This document shows positions 51,673 to 59,527 of a DNA stretch of 64,000 nt, piece by piece (within the stretch, counting starts at the first letter, position 1; each line of letters starts with the position of its first letter). The notes under the pieces are model-generated. The model was not told where the DNA came from. It made no database searches and worked only from the letters and a program-made list of their open reading frames with translations. Made by a program: the position numbers and the translations under genes. Origin of the DNA: Actinomycetes bacterium (lineage in GTDB: Bacteria; Actinomycetota; Acidimicrobiia; Acidimicrobiales; JAMCPL01); contig JAKAWR010000007.1 in NCBI GenBank assembly GCA_021816935.1, positions 1 through 64,000 on the forward strand. The letters are read 5' to 3'.

Positions 51673-53283
51673 TCAGTCGTCGTTCCCGCCTAGGCGCTTC
51701 ATGATCGTCTCCCGCCGTTCCAGCATCTCGGCGTGAGTAAGCTTCTCCACTGGATCGGCTACCCAAAGGGCGGTCCTGATCGCCTCCGCATCGATCTCGG
51801 GGATGGCTTCGGTCGGTATCCCCAGGTCCGTCGCTATCTTGTCGGCGTAGTTCTCATAGAAATAGGCCACGACCTTAGCGATCTCGCCGATCAGGTCAAG
51901 GTCCGGAGCCAGGATCGAGATGGCGTGGTCGAGGAACACCATGTCCTTGATGAAGAGCATCAGCTCCTTCGGCAGGCGTGCGCCGTGAGCTAGCAGGGCC
52001 TTTGTCATGTCCTTCATTTCGAGAGCAAGCTGCTCGGCACTCATCAAGGTGAGGTCCGCTTGCGGCTGGTCCAGGCGCAGGTCCCTTATGAGTCCCTCGA
52101 TATCGGTGTCCTCCGGGAGGGCGTCGAGTTCCCTGAACGCCTCGATCTGACCTTTCACGTCGTTGGAGGTGCTCGTGACGAGGAGCTTGATGAAGGCCTG
52201 CCTCTTACGATCGTCCAGCCGCCCGGTAATGCCGAAGTCCATCACGGCCACCCGCCCGTCGGGACGGACGAAGAGGTTCCCGCCGTGCAGATCGCCGTGG
52301 AAAATCCCATGGAGGATGCTTCCCTCCAGGAACGCCACCAGCCCGGCGTGCAGTACGGCCTCGGTGTCGACGCCCGCTTCGCGCATCCCCTTGGCGTCGC
52401 CCCACTGGAAACCGTCAAGCCGCTCCATAACGAGGACCTGCTTGGTGACCATCACGGGGTGAGGCCGCGGTACGATCAGCGTGGTCTGACCGGTGGAGGC
52501 GAGCACCCGGGCGAAGTCCAGCATGCTGGCCGCCTCGAGGCGGAAGTCGAGCTCCTCGACGATGGTCTCTGCAAACAGTTCGACGATTGCCGAGGGATTG
52601 GCGAGGGCTGTAACGGGTATGCGGCCGGCGAGAAGCGGAGCGATCCAGCTCATCGAGGCGAGATCCTTCGCGATGAGCTCGTCTATGTAGGGCCGGCGGA
52701 CCTTTACCACGACGGGCTCTCCGGTTCGCAGCTGCGCTGCGTGCACCTGGGCGATGGACGCAGCTGCAAGAGGCACGGGGTCGAACGACATGAAAATGTC
52801 GGCGAGCGATCCTCCCAGCTCGCTCTCAACTGTGGCTCGGATGACGGGGAAGCGCTCCGGCGGGACCCTGTCCCGGCACAGCCCGAACTCGTTCACGAGT
52901 TCCGGCGGGAAAATCCCTTCGCCTGCGGAGAGGATCTGGCCCAGCTTGAGGAATGTGGGGCCCAAGTGCTCGAATGCCAGGCGCATCCGGCGGGAGAGAC
53001 CCTCGCGAGAGACTTGCCGTCCCTTCTGCCGGTCGGAGGTATACCAGCCGACGACCGCCTTGCCGATCTCCTTACCGATAGTGAAGACTCTCCGGCCGGG
53101 AGGAATGTAGCGCCGCCTGATAAGATCCGGGACCTGCCGGTTCGTTTCGGCCCGCAACTCCTCGATCCCGGTCATCCATTTGACTTTGCCCGGTTCGACC
53201 AGCCAGGGGGCGTGCTCGGAGAAGGCACCCAAGGCCAGGTCCGCCGGAGGGGCGCCCGCCTCGGCCAGGGTCGCGCTACTCAT
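51673..53283 (-). CDS. ABC1/UbiB (AarF)-family atypical kinase
   Basis: A 536-residue protein. LGPTFLKLGQILSAGEGIFP holds the KxGQ motif of UbiB, AAASIAQVHAAQLRTGEPVVVKV the Ala-rich loop and Lys, and FHGDLHGGNLFVRPDGRVAVMDFGITG the catalytic and metal residues. The C-terminus has a hydrophobic patch. UbiB/COQ8 proteins are ATPases supporting isoprenoid quinone or lipid metabolism. Its ATG overlaps the fabF stop by 8 bp, so it is part of the fatty-acid operon. Confidence 0.92.
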   Translation of the reverse strand: MSSATLAEAGAPPADLALGAFSEHAPWLVEPGKVKWMTGIEELRAETNRQVPDLIRRRYIPPGRRVFTIGKEIGKAVVGWYTSDRQKGRQVSREGLSRRMRLAFEHLGPTFLKLGQILSAGEGIFPPELVNEFGLCRDRVPPERFPVIRATVESELGGSLADIFMSFDPVPLAAASIAQVHAAQLRTGEPVVVKVRRPYIDELIAKDLASMSWIAPLLAGRIPVTALANPSAIVELFAETIVEELDFRLEAASMLDFARVLASTGQTTLIVPRPHPVMVTKQVLVMERLDGFQWGDAKGMREAGVDTEAVLHAGLVAFLEGSILHGIFHGDLHGGNLFVRPDGRVAVMDFGITGRLDDRKRQAFIKLLVTSTSNDVKGQIEAFRELDALPEDTDIEGLIRDLRLDQPQADLTLMSAEQLALEMKDMTKALLAHGARLPKELMLFIKDMVFLDHAISILAPDLDLIGEIAKVVAYFYENYADKIATDLGIPTEAIPEIDAEAIRTALWVADPVEKLTHAEMLERRETIMKRLGGNDD

Positions 53284-54463
53284 GGTAGGCCGATATGATC
53301 AGGCAGCCGTTGTGGCCGCCGAAACCGAACGAGCTCGACAGAGCGTGTCCCGGTGACCAGGGTCTTGCAGATCCATGGACGATGTCGAGGCCAATCTCGG
53401 GGTCCGCCTCCTCGAATCCCTGGGTCGGGGGTATCAGCGCTTTGTCGATCGACAAGACCGTTGCAACCGCTTCTATGGCGCCAGCCGCTCCGAGGGTATG
53501 GCCCGTGACGCCTTTGGTCGACGTGACCGGCGGCCCGGGGGTGCCAAAAACCTTGGCGATGGCCTGACCCTCCGCAAGGTCGTTAAGCGGGGTGGACGTG
53601 CCGTGGGCGTTGATCTGGCCAATGTCTCCGGGTTCGAGCTCCGCATCGGCGAGCGCAAGTGCCATGCAGCTTGCTGCTCCGGTTCCGTTCGGGGACGGCT
53701 GGGTTATGTGGAAGGCATCGGCATTCGACGCAGCTCCGCTGATCTCCGCATAAATATGGGCGCCCCTTTCGAGGGCATGGCCGAGCTCCTCGAGCACCAG
53801 TGCGCCCGCACCTTCACCTACTACGAAGCCGGTTCGCCGAGCGTCAAAAGGCCTGGACATCCCGTCGGAGGAGAGGGCCATCATATTGCCGAATCCTGCT
53901 CGGGTGATCTCCTCGAGTGACGCCTCAGAGGCACCGCCGATCGCGATATCGACGCGTCCGGATGCGATCAAGCGGGCTGCCGCGCCCACACCATGCGTGC
54001 CTGCCGCGCACGCCGTTACGACGTTCTCGGACGGTCCCCTCCATCCAAGGCGCATTGACACGGCTGCTGGGGCCGAATTGGCCATGAGCATCGGGATAAG
54101 GAAAGGCGAGACCCTCTCAGGGCCTTTCTCCTTCAGGACATCGACCTGCTCCATGAGCGTATGCAGCCCCCCGAAGCCAGTAGAGATCACGACACCTGCC
54201 TTGTCCGGATCCACTTCCAGCGCTTCGAGGCCACCGGCATCATCTACGGCCATGGACGACACGGCAACGCCGAACTGCGCGAACCGGTCAAGGCGGCGCG
54301 CCTCTTTGGGCCCGAGCCATGCCGACGGGTCGAAATCCCCGACGACCCTGTCGCCTGCTACCTGCGGCCGGTTCAGGCCCTCCCAGAACTCCTCGGTACC
54401 GATCCCGCAGCAGGCGACCACGCCCAAGCCGGTGACGGCTACGCGTCGGCCTTTATACGGCAT
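53276..54463 (-). CDS. fabF: Beta-ketoacyl-ACP synthase II
   Basis: A 395-residue condensing enzyme. Active-site Cys152 in VVTACAAGTHGVGAA, the His residues in INAHGTSTPLNDLAEG and KGVTGHTLGAAGAIEA, and the C-terminal SSFGFGGHNGCLII. Elongates acyl-ACP with malonyl-ACP. It follows acpP by 41 bp. Confidence 0.95.
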   Translation of the reverse strand: MPYKGRRVAVTGLGVVACCGIGTEEFWEGLNRPQVAGDRVVGDFDPSAWLGPKEARRLDRFAQFGVAVSSMAVDDAGGLEALEVDPDKAGVVISTGFGGLHTLMEQVDVLKEKGPERVSPFLIPMLMANSAPAAVSMRLGWRGPSENVVTACAAGTHGVGAAARLIASGRVDIAIGGASEASLEEITRAGFGNMMALSSDGMSRPFDARRTGFVVGEGAGALVLEELGHALERGAHIYAEISGAASNADAFHITQPSPNGTGAASCMALALADAELEPGDIGQINAHGTSTPLNDLAEGQAIAKVFGTPGPPVTSTKGVTGHTLGAAGAIEAVATVLSIDKALIPPTQGFEEADPEIGLDIVHGSARPWSPGHALSSSFGFGGHNGCLIISAYHE

Positions 54464-54504
54464 GGTTCGATGACTGTCTCATCGTGGCGGCCCGCTCCAT
54501 CGCG

Positions 54505-54810
54505 TCACAGCTTGGTCTTGACGAGGTTGTAAGCCTGCTCAACCGTCTTCACGCCGTCCAACTCGGACTCGTCGACGCTGATGTCGAAGCTCTCCTCGAG
54601 TGCCATGACCAGTTCCACCAGATCCAGGCTGTCCGCCTCCAGATCGTCCTCGAAGCTGGCCTCCATCACGATCTTGTCCTCAGGCACCTGCAATACCTCT
54701 ACCGCGCACTGGCGAAGTTTCTCGAAAACCGGGTCATCACTCAATTCGTCACGCTCCTCCTTTGCTCCACCCTGTGAAGCGGTCATAAGCCGTTGTCCAT
54801 TCCCTTCCAT
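54505..54810 (-). CDS. acpP: Acyl carrier protein
   Basis: A small acidic four-helix carrier. The phosphopantetheine Ser is in DLEADSLDLVELVMALEE (Ser61 from this start). The first 20 residues before the fold are not typical; ATG 54786 (MTASQGG) is an alternative start. Carries the growing acyl chain between FabD, FabH, FabG and FabF, whose genes surround it. Confidence 0.93.
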   Translation of the reverse strand: MEGNGQRLMTASQGGAKEERDELSDDPVFEKLRQCAVEVLQVPEDKIVMEASFEDDLEADSLDLVELVMALEESFDISVDESELDGVKTVEQAYNLVKTKL

Positions 54811-54947
54811 AGGGGGACCGTCACCCTGCCCTACGGGGAACCGTATTCCGCCTCGGGGGGTGGGCGGGGGACTGTTCCTCGCCGGTGGCTATTCTAACGT
54901 TGCCGCGGTGTGCGGTAAATAGCTCAGAGGTTCGGAGGTCAAGAGGT

Positions 54948-55727
54948 TCACAGTCCCATGGCCATGCCGCCGTCGACCGGCACGATCGCGCCCGTCACGT
55001 ACGATGCGCCGCCGGAGGTGAGGAAGGCGATGACGGAGGCCACCTCTTCGGGCGATGCGCTCCTTCCGAGCGGGACCAGCGCCCGCATCTGGGCCAGCCT
55101 CTCGTCGCCGAGAGCAGCCGTCATGTCCGTATCGACGACGCCGGGGGCGACCACGTTGACGGTGATCCCCCGGGTTGCCAGTTCGCGAGCGAGCGAGCGA
55201 CCCATCCCCACGAGGCCGGCTTTGGCCGACGCGTAGTTGACCTGGCCAGCCGATCCGAGGAACGCCACCACCGAGGAGACGAGCACTATCCGGCCCTCGC
55301 GCATCCGTACCATCGGCCCCACGGACCGCTTCACCACCCGGAAAACCCCAGTGAGATCGGTATCAACCACTTCCGAAAAGGTGTCATCGCTCATCCTGAG
55401 GACGAGCGTATCGTTGACGACGCCAGCATTGGCAACGAGGACGTTTACCCTGCCGTACTCGTCCTCGACCCCGGAGAACAGGGCAGATACGCTGTCCGTC
55501 TCACGGACGTCGCAGGGCAGGGCGATAATTGGCTTATGGTCCGGAGCCGAGGGAGCGAGGAGGGCTGGTGGTGGTGGGGACGTCTTGTAGGTGGCGACAA
55601 CGGTGTCGCCTCTGGACTGGAGCGCCTTGGCCGTGGCGAGCCCGATGCCTCTCGATCCGCCCGTGACCAGGCTGACACGCCGGCTATCTTCTCCTTCGCG
55701 CCCGCTCGGCTTCCCGCTCTCGTTCAC
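54948..55727 (-). CDS. fabG: 3-oxoacyl-ACP reductase
   Basis: A 259-residue SDR. NADPH motif SLVTGGSRGIGLATAKAL, LVANAGVVND, and the catalytic Ser-Tyr-Lys in VLVSSVVAFLGSAGQVNYASAKAG. A Pro-rich insertion (KTSPPPPALLAPSAPDHKP) follows strand 2. The start is GTG with GGGAGAG just upstream. It reduces beta-ketoacyl-ACP in fatty acid elongation. Confidence 0.95.
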   Translation of the reverse strand: MNESGKPSGREGEDSRRVSLVTGGSRGIGLATAKALQSRGDTVVATYKTSPPPPALLAPSAPDHKPIIALPCDVRETDSVSALFSGVEDEYGRVNVLVANAGVVNDTLVLRMSDDTFSEVVDTDLTGVFRVVKRSVGPMVRMREGRIVLVSSVVAFLGSAGQVNYASAKAGLVGMGRSLARELATRGITVNVVAPGVVDTDMTAALGDERLAQMRALVPLGRSASPEEVASVIAFLTSGGASYVTGAIVPVDGGMAMGL

Positions 55728-55755
55728 GTTTCTCTCCCTGGCGTACCCTGCCTCA

Positions 55756-56811
55756 TCAGATCCTTACTACTACACTTCCCCAGCTCATGCCCGCTCCGAA
55801 CCCTGTCATGAGGACGATGTCGCCCTCCCTCACGCGGCCTGTATCCAACGCCTCGGACAGGGCAAGCGGGATCGACGCTGCCGAGGTATTGCCTGTGCGG
55901 TCTATTGTGATGGCGGTCCTCTTCTCGTCTATGCCGAGCCGCTCGCAAGCCGCCTGGATGATGCGCAGGTTGGCCTGGTGCGGAACGAAGAGCGATACGT
56001 CTTCCGCCGTCAGATGTGCCCGGGCGAGCGCCACCTGTGCCGATTCCACGGTTACCCTGACGGCTCGTCTGAAGATCTCGCGCCCCTCCATCTCGATGTA
56101 CCCGCCGTGGGCAGCAGTGAGCAGTGAGTATCCGCTACCGTCGTTGCCGAGATCTGCACCGAGAAGGCCGTGCTGCGGGTAACCGTCGCCGGATTCACCC
56201 GAGATGGCGCCGCCCAAGCCGCCAGCGCCCACCGGACGGCCGAGGCCCTCTCCCGATTCACGGCTGCGCGAGCCGGTGCGATCGGACCTGCTACCGCCCG
56301 AACTGCCACTGGCTGCTTCCAGCACGAGCGCCCCGGCTCCGTCGCCGAAAAGAACGGCGGTGGTACGATCCGCTGGGTCGGTGATGCCGGCAAGGGTGTC
56401 TGCCCCGATGAGGAGAAGTCTCTTGATGCCTGCGGAATTGTGCTCCAGGAGGCTGTCGGCAAGCACGAAGGCGTACACGAAGCCGGAACAGGCGGCATTG
56501 AGGTCGAGAGCTCCGCCTGACAGGCCCAGCCTGTGATGCACGGACGTCGATGCAGCAGGCATCGCGAGATCGGGGGTGGTCGTAGCCAGCACCAGCAGGT
56601 CGATCCCGGCCGCTTTCACGCCTGCCCTCCCGATCGCCTGGAGCCCTGCCTGGTAGGCCAGGTCCGACGTCGTGCCGCCCACGTGGCGTTCACGTATCCC
56701 GGTCCGTTCCATGATCCAGGTGTCCGAGGTGTCGAGGCGCGACTCGAGCTCCGAGTTGTCGAGGATGGTGGGCGGCAGGGCATGGCCCCACCCCGTGATG
56801 CGCGTCGGCAT
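55756..56811 (-). CDS. fabH: Beta-ketoacyl-ACP synthase III
   Basis: A 351-residue initiator of fatty-acid synthesis. Catalytic Cys in DLNAACSGFVYAFVLAD, His in VPHQANLRIIQAA, Asn in DRTGNTSAASIPLALSEA; WIMERTGIRERHV is the N-terminal signature. Between VLEAASGSSGG and YPQHGLLGADLGNDG about 40 residues (roughly 172-215) are a Gly/Ser/Arg-rich insertion. The gene lies 76 bp behind fabD and 28 bp before fabG. Confidence 0.95.
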   Translation of the reverse strand: MPTRITGWGHALPPTILDNSELESRLDTSDTWIMERTGIRERHVGGTTSDLAYQAGLQAIGRAGVKAAGIDLLVLATTTPDLAMPAASTSVHHRLGLSGGALDLNAACSGFVYAFVLADSLLEHNSAGIKRLLLIGADTLAGITDPADRTTAVLFGDGAGALVLEAASGSSGGSRSDRTGSRSRESGEGLGRPVGAGGLGGAISGESGDGYPQHGLLGADLGNDGSGYSLLTAAHGGYIEMEGREIFRRAVRVTVESAQVALARAHLTAEDVSLFVPHQANLRIIQAACERLGIDEKRTAITIDRTGNTSAASIPLALSEALDTGRVREGDIVLMTGFGAGMSWGSVVVRI

Positions 56812-56887
56812 ACCTATCTTCTAACGGCTTTCCCGGTGCGTGTCAACGATCCTGCGCGTACGCAGTCGGCGGATTCCCTCGTCAACG

Positions 56888-58159
56888 TCAACTATCCGGC
56901 CGGGATGCGGCTCTCATCCAGGCCAGTGGCTGGCCGCTCTCCACCCGTTCGCCCGAGTGCGCGAGAAAGCCCACGAGCTCACCCTCGAAGGGGCTCCTCA
57001 CCGCCTGCCCGGACACGGTCCCGAGGTCGTTACCGACGCCGATCGTGGTCGTGCGCCGGCCGGCTGCGCCCTGTGGGGAGGCGTGCGTCACCCTTCGCTT
57101 GCTCGGGAGCTGGTCGCCGGGGCGTGGAACGTTCAGCTCGGGTCTCGGATGGAACACCCCGGCGCAGGGCGACACGATGAGGCGCTCGGACACGAAGAGC
57201 TTCTCGCCGCGGTCGGCCTCGAGATGGCTCTGGACCCAGTCGTTCCCGGCGGTTGCCTCCATGAGGCCGACAACGTTGTCGGGCGTGGACACCGACAGTG
57301 CTGATACCTGAGGAAGGGCCCGCCGCGCAAGTCCGGTAAGGACCCCCCCGGGGCCTACCTCTACAAGACTTGTAGCCCCCAGGTCGTAGAGGCGGCTGAG
57401 GCTCTGGTGCCAGCGGACCGGGTTGGTCAGCTGTGACGACAGGAGTGCTCCCCACTGAGAGGGATCGTCGTGGGCGAGGCCGTCCACGTTCGCCACCACG
57501 GGCACCTCTGAAGTGCACCACGACACCTCAGCGAGGGCCTTGCGTAGCGGCTCGCGGGCGTCGATCATGAGTGGCGTATGGAACGCTCCCGATACCTGCA
57601 GCGCCAGGGCCTTCCTCGCACCCAGCTCCTTTGCAATGGCGGTCGCCTTGGCTATTGCTTCAGCGGTGCCGGCGATTGCAACCTGGCCTGGAGCGTTGTA
57701 GTTAGCCACCCAGACCTCGTCGTCGGCCCTGCGGCATGCCACGTCGGCGCCAGCGTCGTCTATGCCGACCAGGGCGGCCATGGTTCCCGGCCTGTGCTCG
57801 GAAGCCTCCTGCATCGCCTGGCCCCGTACCGACACGAGCTGGAGGCCGTCTTCGAGGGTGAGGAAGCCGGCCGCGACGAGTGCGGTGTACTCACCGAGGC
57901 TATGCCCGGCGCACCACGTCGGCGAGAGGCCGGTACGCTCGATCGCATCGAGGACGACGAGGCTCGTGAGGAACGTGGCGAGTTGAGCGTTCTCGGTTCT
58001 CCTGAGATCTTCCGCCGTGGCCTCCGTCAGGAGCCAACCCAGATCCCGCCCGGTGAGATCGGACGCCTCCGTTACGATCTCGTATGACGCTTCGTTCGAC
58101 CAGGCGCTGCCCATTCCCGGGCGCTGGGAGCCCTGCCCGGGGAAGGTAAATGCCAGCAC
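56888..58159 (-). CDS. fabD: Malonyl-CoA:ACP transacylase with C-terminal lipoyl/biotinyl-like extension
   Basis: A 423-residue protein. Residues 1 to about 300 are FabD: FTFPGQGSQRPGMGSAW, the nucleophile in CAGHSLGEYTALVAAG, Arg in SVRGQAMQEAS, and His in VSGAFHTPLM. About 310-420 is extra: EKLFVSERLIVSPCAGVFHP and VRSPFEGELVGFLAHSGERVESGQPLAWMRA look like halves of a lipoyl/biotinyl-type hammerhead, without the usual Met-Lys-Met. The start is GTG 58159 with GGAG upstream; the longer frame runs into tRNA-Leu. It opens the fab operon. Confidence 0.92.
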   Translation of the reverse strand: MLAFTFPGQGSQRPGMGSAWSNEASYEIVTEASDLTGRDLGWLLTEATAEDLRRTENAQLATFLTSLVVLDAIERTGLSPTWCAGHSLGEYTALVAAGFLTLEDGLQLVSVRGQAMQEASEHRPGTMAALVGIDDAGADVACRRADDEVWVANYNAPGQVAIAGTAEAIAKATAIAKELGARKALALQVSGAFHTPLMIDAREPLRKALAEVSWCTSEVPVVANVDGLAHDDPSQWGALLSSQLTNPVRWHQSLSRLYDLGATSLVEVGPGGVLTGLARRALPQVSALSVSTPDNVVGLMEATAGNDWVQSHLEADRGEKLFVSERLIVSPCAGVFHPRPELNVPRPGDQLPSKRRVTHASPQGAAGRRTTTIGVGNDLGTVSGQAVRSPFEGELVGFLAHSGERVESGQPLAWMRAASRPDS

Positions 58160-58202
58160 GGCCTCTCCTTTCCTGAGTTCCTTCAAGCGTTTCCGCCTGC
58201 GG

Positions 58203-58286
58203 TGGCCGGAGCGGGAGTCGAACCCGCACGCCCGTGAGGGCAAGGGCTTTTGAGGCCCCCGCGTCTACCTGTTCCGCCATCCGGCC
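58203..58286 (-). tRNA. tRNA-Leu (anticodon CAA)
   Basis: Class II cloverleaf on the minus strand: acceptor GGCCGGA/TCCGGCC, anticodon loop CTCAAAA (CAA), long variable arm TGCCCTCACGGGCG, T-loop TTCGACT, discriminator A. It reads UUG. It lies 43 bp upstream of fabD. Confidence 0.95.
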
Positions 58287-58366
58287 GGCCCCCCTACTGT
58301 AGTGCAGCACCTCGCTGGCGGGTATACCAGGGCCCGTTGCCGGGTAGAACTGCCGCCTGGAGGGGC

Positions 58367-58372
58367 TAGCAT
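58367..58372 (+). promoter_or_regulatory. -10 box TAGCAT for the small coiled-coil gene (leaderless)
   Basis: TAGCAT ends 7 nt before ATG 58380, giving a leaderless start. Confidence 0.45.
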
Positions 58373-58379
58373 TGCGGTG

Positions 58380-58673
58380 ATGTTCCGATTTGCCGCCGAG
58401 AGGTCGCTCCGGGACGTGAGTCGCAGGCTGCGGCGGGCCAGGGAGGAGCTTGCCGTCCTTGACGAGCAGCTCCAGGTTTTCCGCGAGACTGCTGAGGACA
58501 CGAGGATCAGAGCGCTGGTATCGGAAACTCCGCTAGCCTCTAGGGAGGCCGAAGAGGCGAGCAGGCACGTCGATGCGATGCTGCGTGCCCGTGAAGCGCT
58601 GGAAAGGAGCATTGCCGACCTGGTGAAGCGTCAGGACGATCTCCTGGAGCAGTTGCCTCCCGCGCTGGGTTGA
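58380..58673 (+). CDS. Small coiled-coil protein, unknown function
   Basis: A 97-residue, charged, helical protein. RSLRDVSRRLRRAREELAVLDEQL and the segment ending ALERSIADLVKRQDDLLEQL have heptad patterning over nearly the whole length; no Cys, no membrane segment. It precedes the ANTAR regulator by 83 bp on the same strand. GTG 58377 is an equally possible start. Function unknown. Confidence 0.75.
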   Translation: MFRFAAERSLRDVSRRLRRAREELAVLDEQLQVFRETAEDTRIRALVSETPLASREAEEASRHVDAMLRAREALERSIADLVKRQDDLLEQLPPALG

Positions 58674-58756
58674 ACGGCATCGACGCCGGCGAAGGCGGGC
58701 CCAGGGGTGAGGCGCATCCGGAACGAACGTAGACCAGCAATAGGAGGCGTACAGCC

Positions 58757-59431
58757 ATGAGCAGGCGTGTGGTTATAGCAGAGGACGAGGCCATCGTGAG
58801 GATGGATCTGCGCGAGAGCCTGGAGGAGGACGGCTACGAGGTAGTGGGCGAGACAGGAAGAGGTGACGAGATCGTGGACCTCGTTGCCGCGACCGGTCCG
58901 GAGCTGGCTATCGTCGACATCAAGATGCCGGGACGAGACGGTCTGGACGCCGCCAGGGACATCCGGGAGCGCTTCGGCGTCCCGGTGCTCGTCCTCACGG
59001 CGTTCAGCCAGCGGAGCCTGGTGGAGGAGGCGAGGGAAGCGGGCGTGCTTGCCTACCTGGTGAAGCCCTTCCAGCGCCATGATCTGATCACGGCTATAGA
59101 GCTGGCACTCTCCCGGCACGAGGAGGAGCAGGTGATCGAGGGCGAGCTTGCCGAGGTGCCGCTCACTCCCGAGGGGATGGAGGACAAGATCGAGACGCGA
59201 AGGCTCATCGAGAAGGCGAAGGAGAGCCTCATGGAGGGTTATGACCTTACAGAAGTGGAAGCCTTCCAGTTCATCAGGCAGTGTGCCATGAACTCGCGCA
59301 GCCGGATGCGTGATGTCGCCCAGGGGGTACTTGCGGGCACCGCGGTCCCGGGTGGAAAGGTTGGCGGCAGCGAGGGCACGGGCGGCGGCGGGAGTGGCAG
59401 CGGCGAAGAAGGCGGCAAGGACGCCCCGTAA
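58757..59431 (+). CDS. pdtaR: ANTAR-domain response regulator (PdtaR-like)
   Basis: A 224-residue protein. The receiver has IAEDEAIVRMDLRESLEE, phospho-Asp in LAIVDIKMPGRDG and Lys in AYLVKPFQ. The ANTAR RNA-binding domain (about 135-195) shows EDKIETRRLIEKAKESLM and AFQFIRQCAMNSRSRMRDVA. ANTAR proteins bind nascent RNA hairpins and prevent termination. Placement before polA matches mycobacterial Rv1626 (pdtaR). A Gly-rich tail of 25 residues follows the domain. AGGAGG lies 10 nt before the ATG. Confidence 0.93.
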   Translation: MSRRVVIAEDEAIVRMDLRESLEEDGYEVVGETGRGDEIVDLVAATGPELAIVDIKMPGRDGLDAARDIRERFGVPVLVLTAFSQRSLVEEAREAGVLAYLVKPFQRHDLITAIELALSRHEEEQVIEGELAEVPLTPEGMEDKIETRRLIEKAKESLMEGYDLTEVEAFQFIRQCAMNSRSRMRDVAQGVLAGTAVPGGKVGGSEGTGGGGSGSGEEGGKDAP

Positions 59432-59527
59432 CGTAGTGCCTGGGCCGCAGGGAACGGTGAGCGGGGGAGCGGCGCGGGAGTTGTCGCAATGACGCCGGGT
59501 ACCCGCGGGGCGCCGGGGGAAGCTGCA

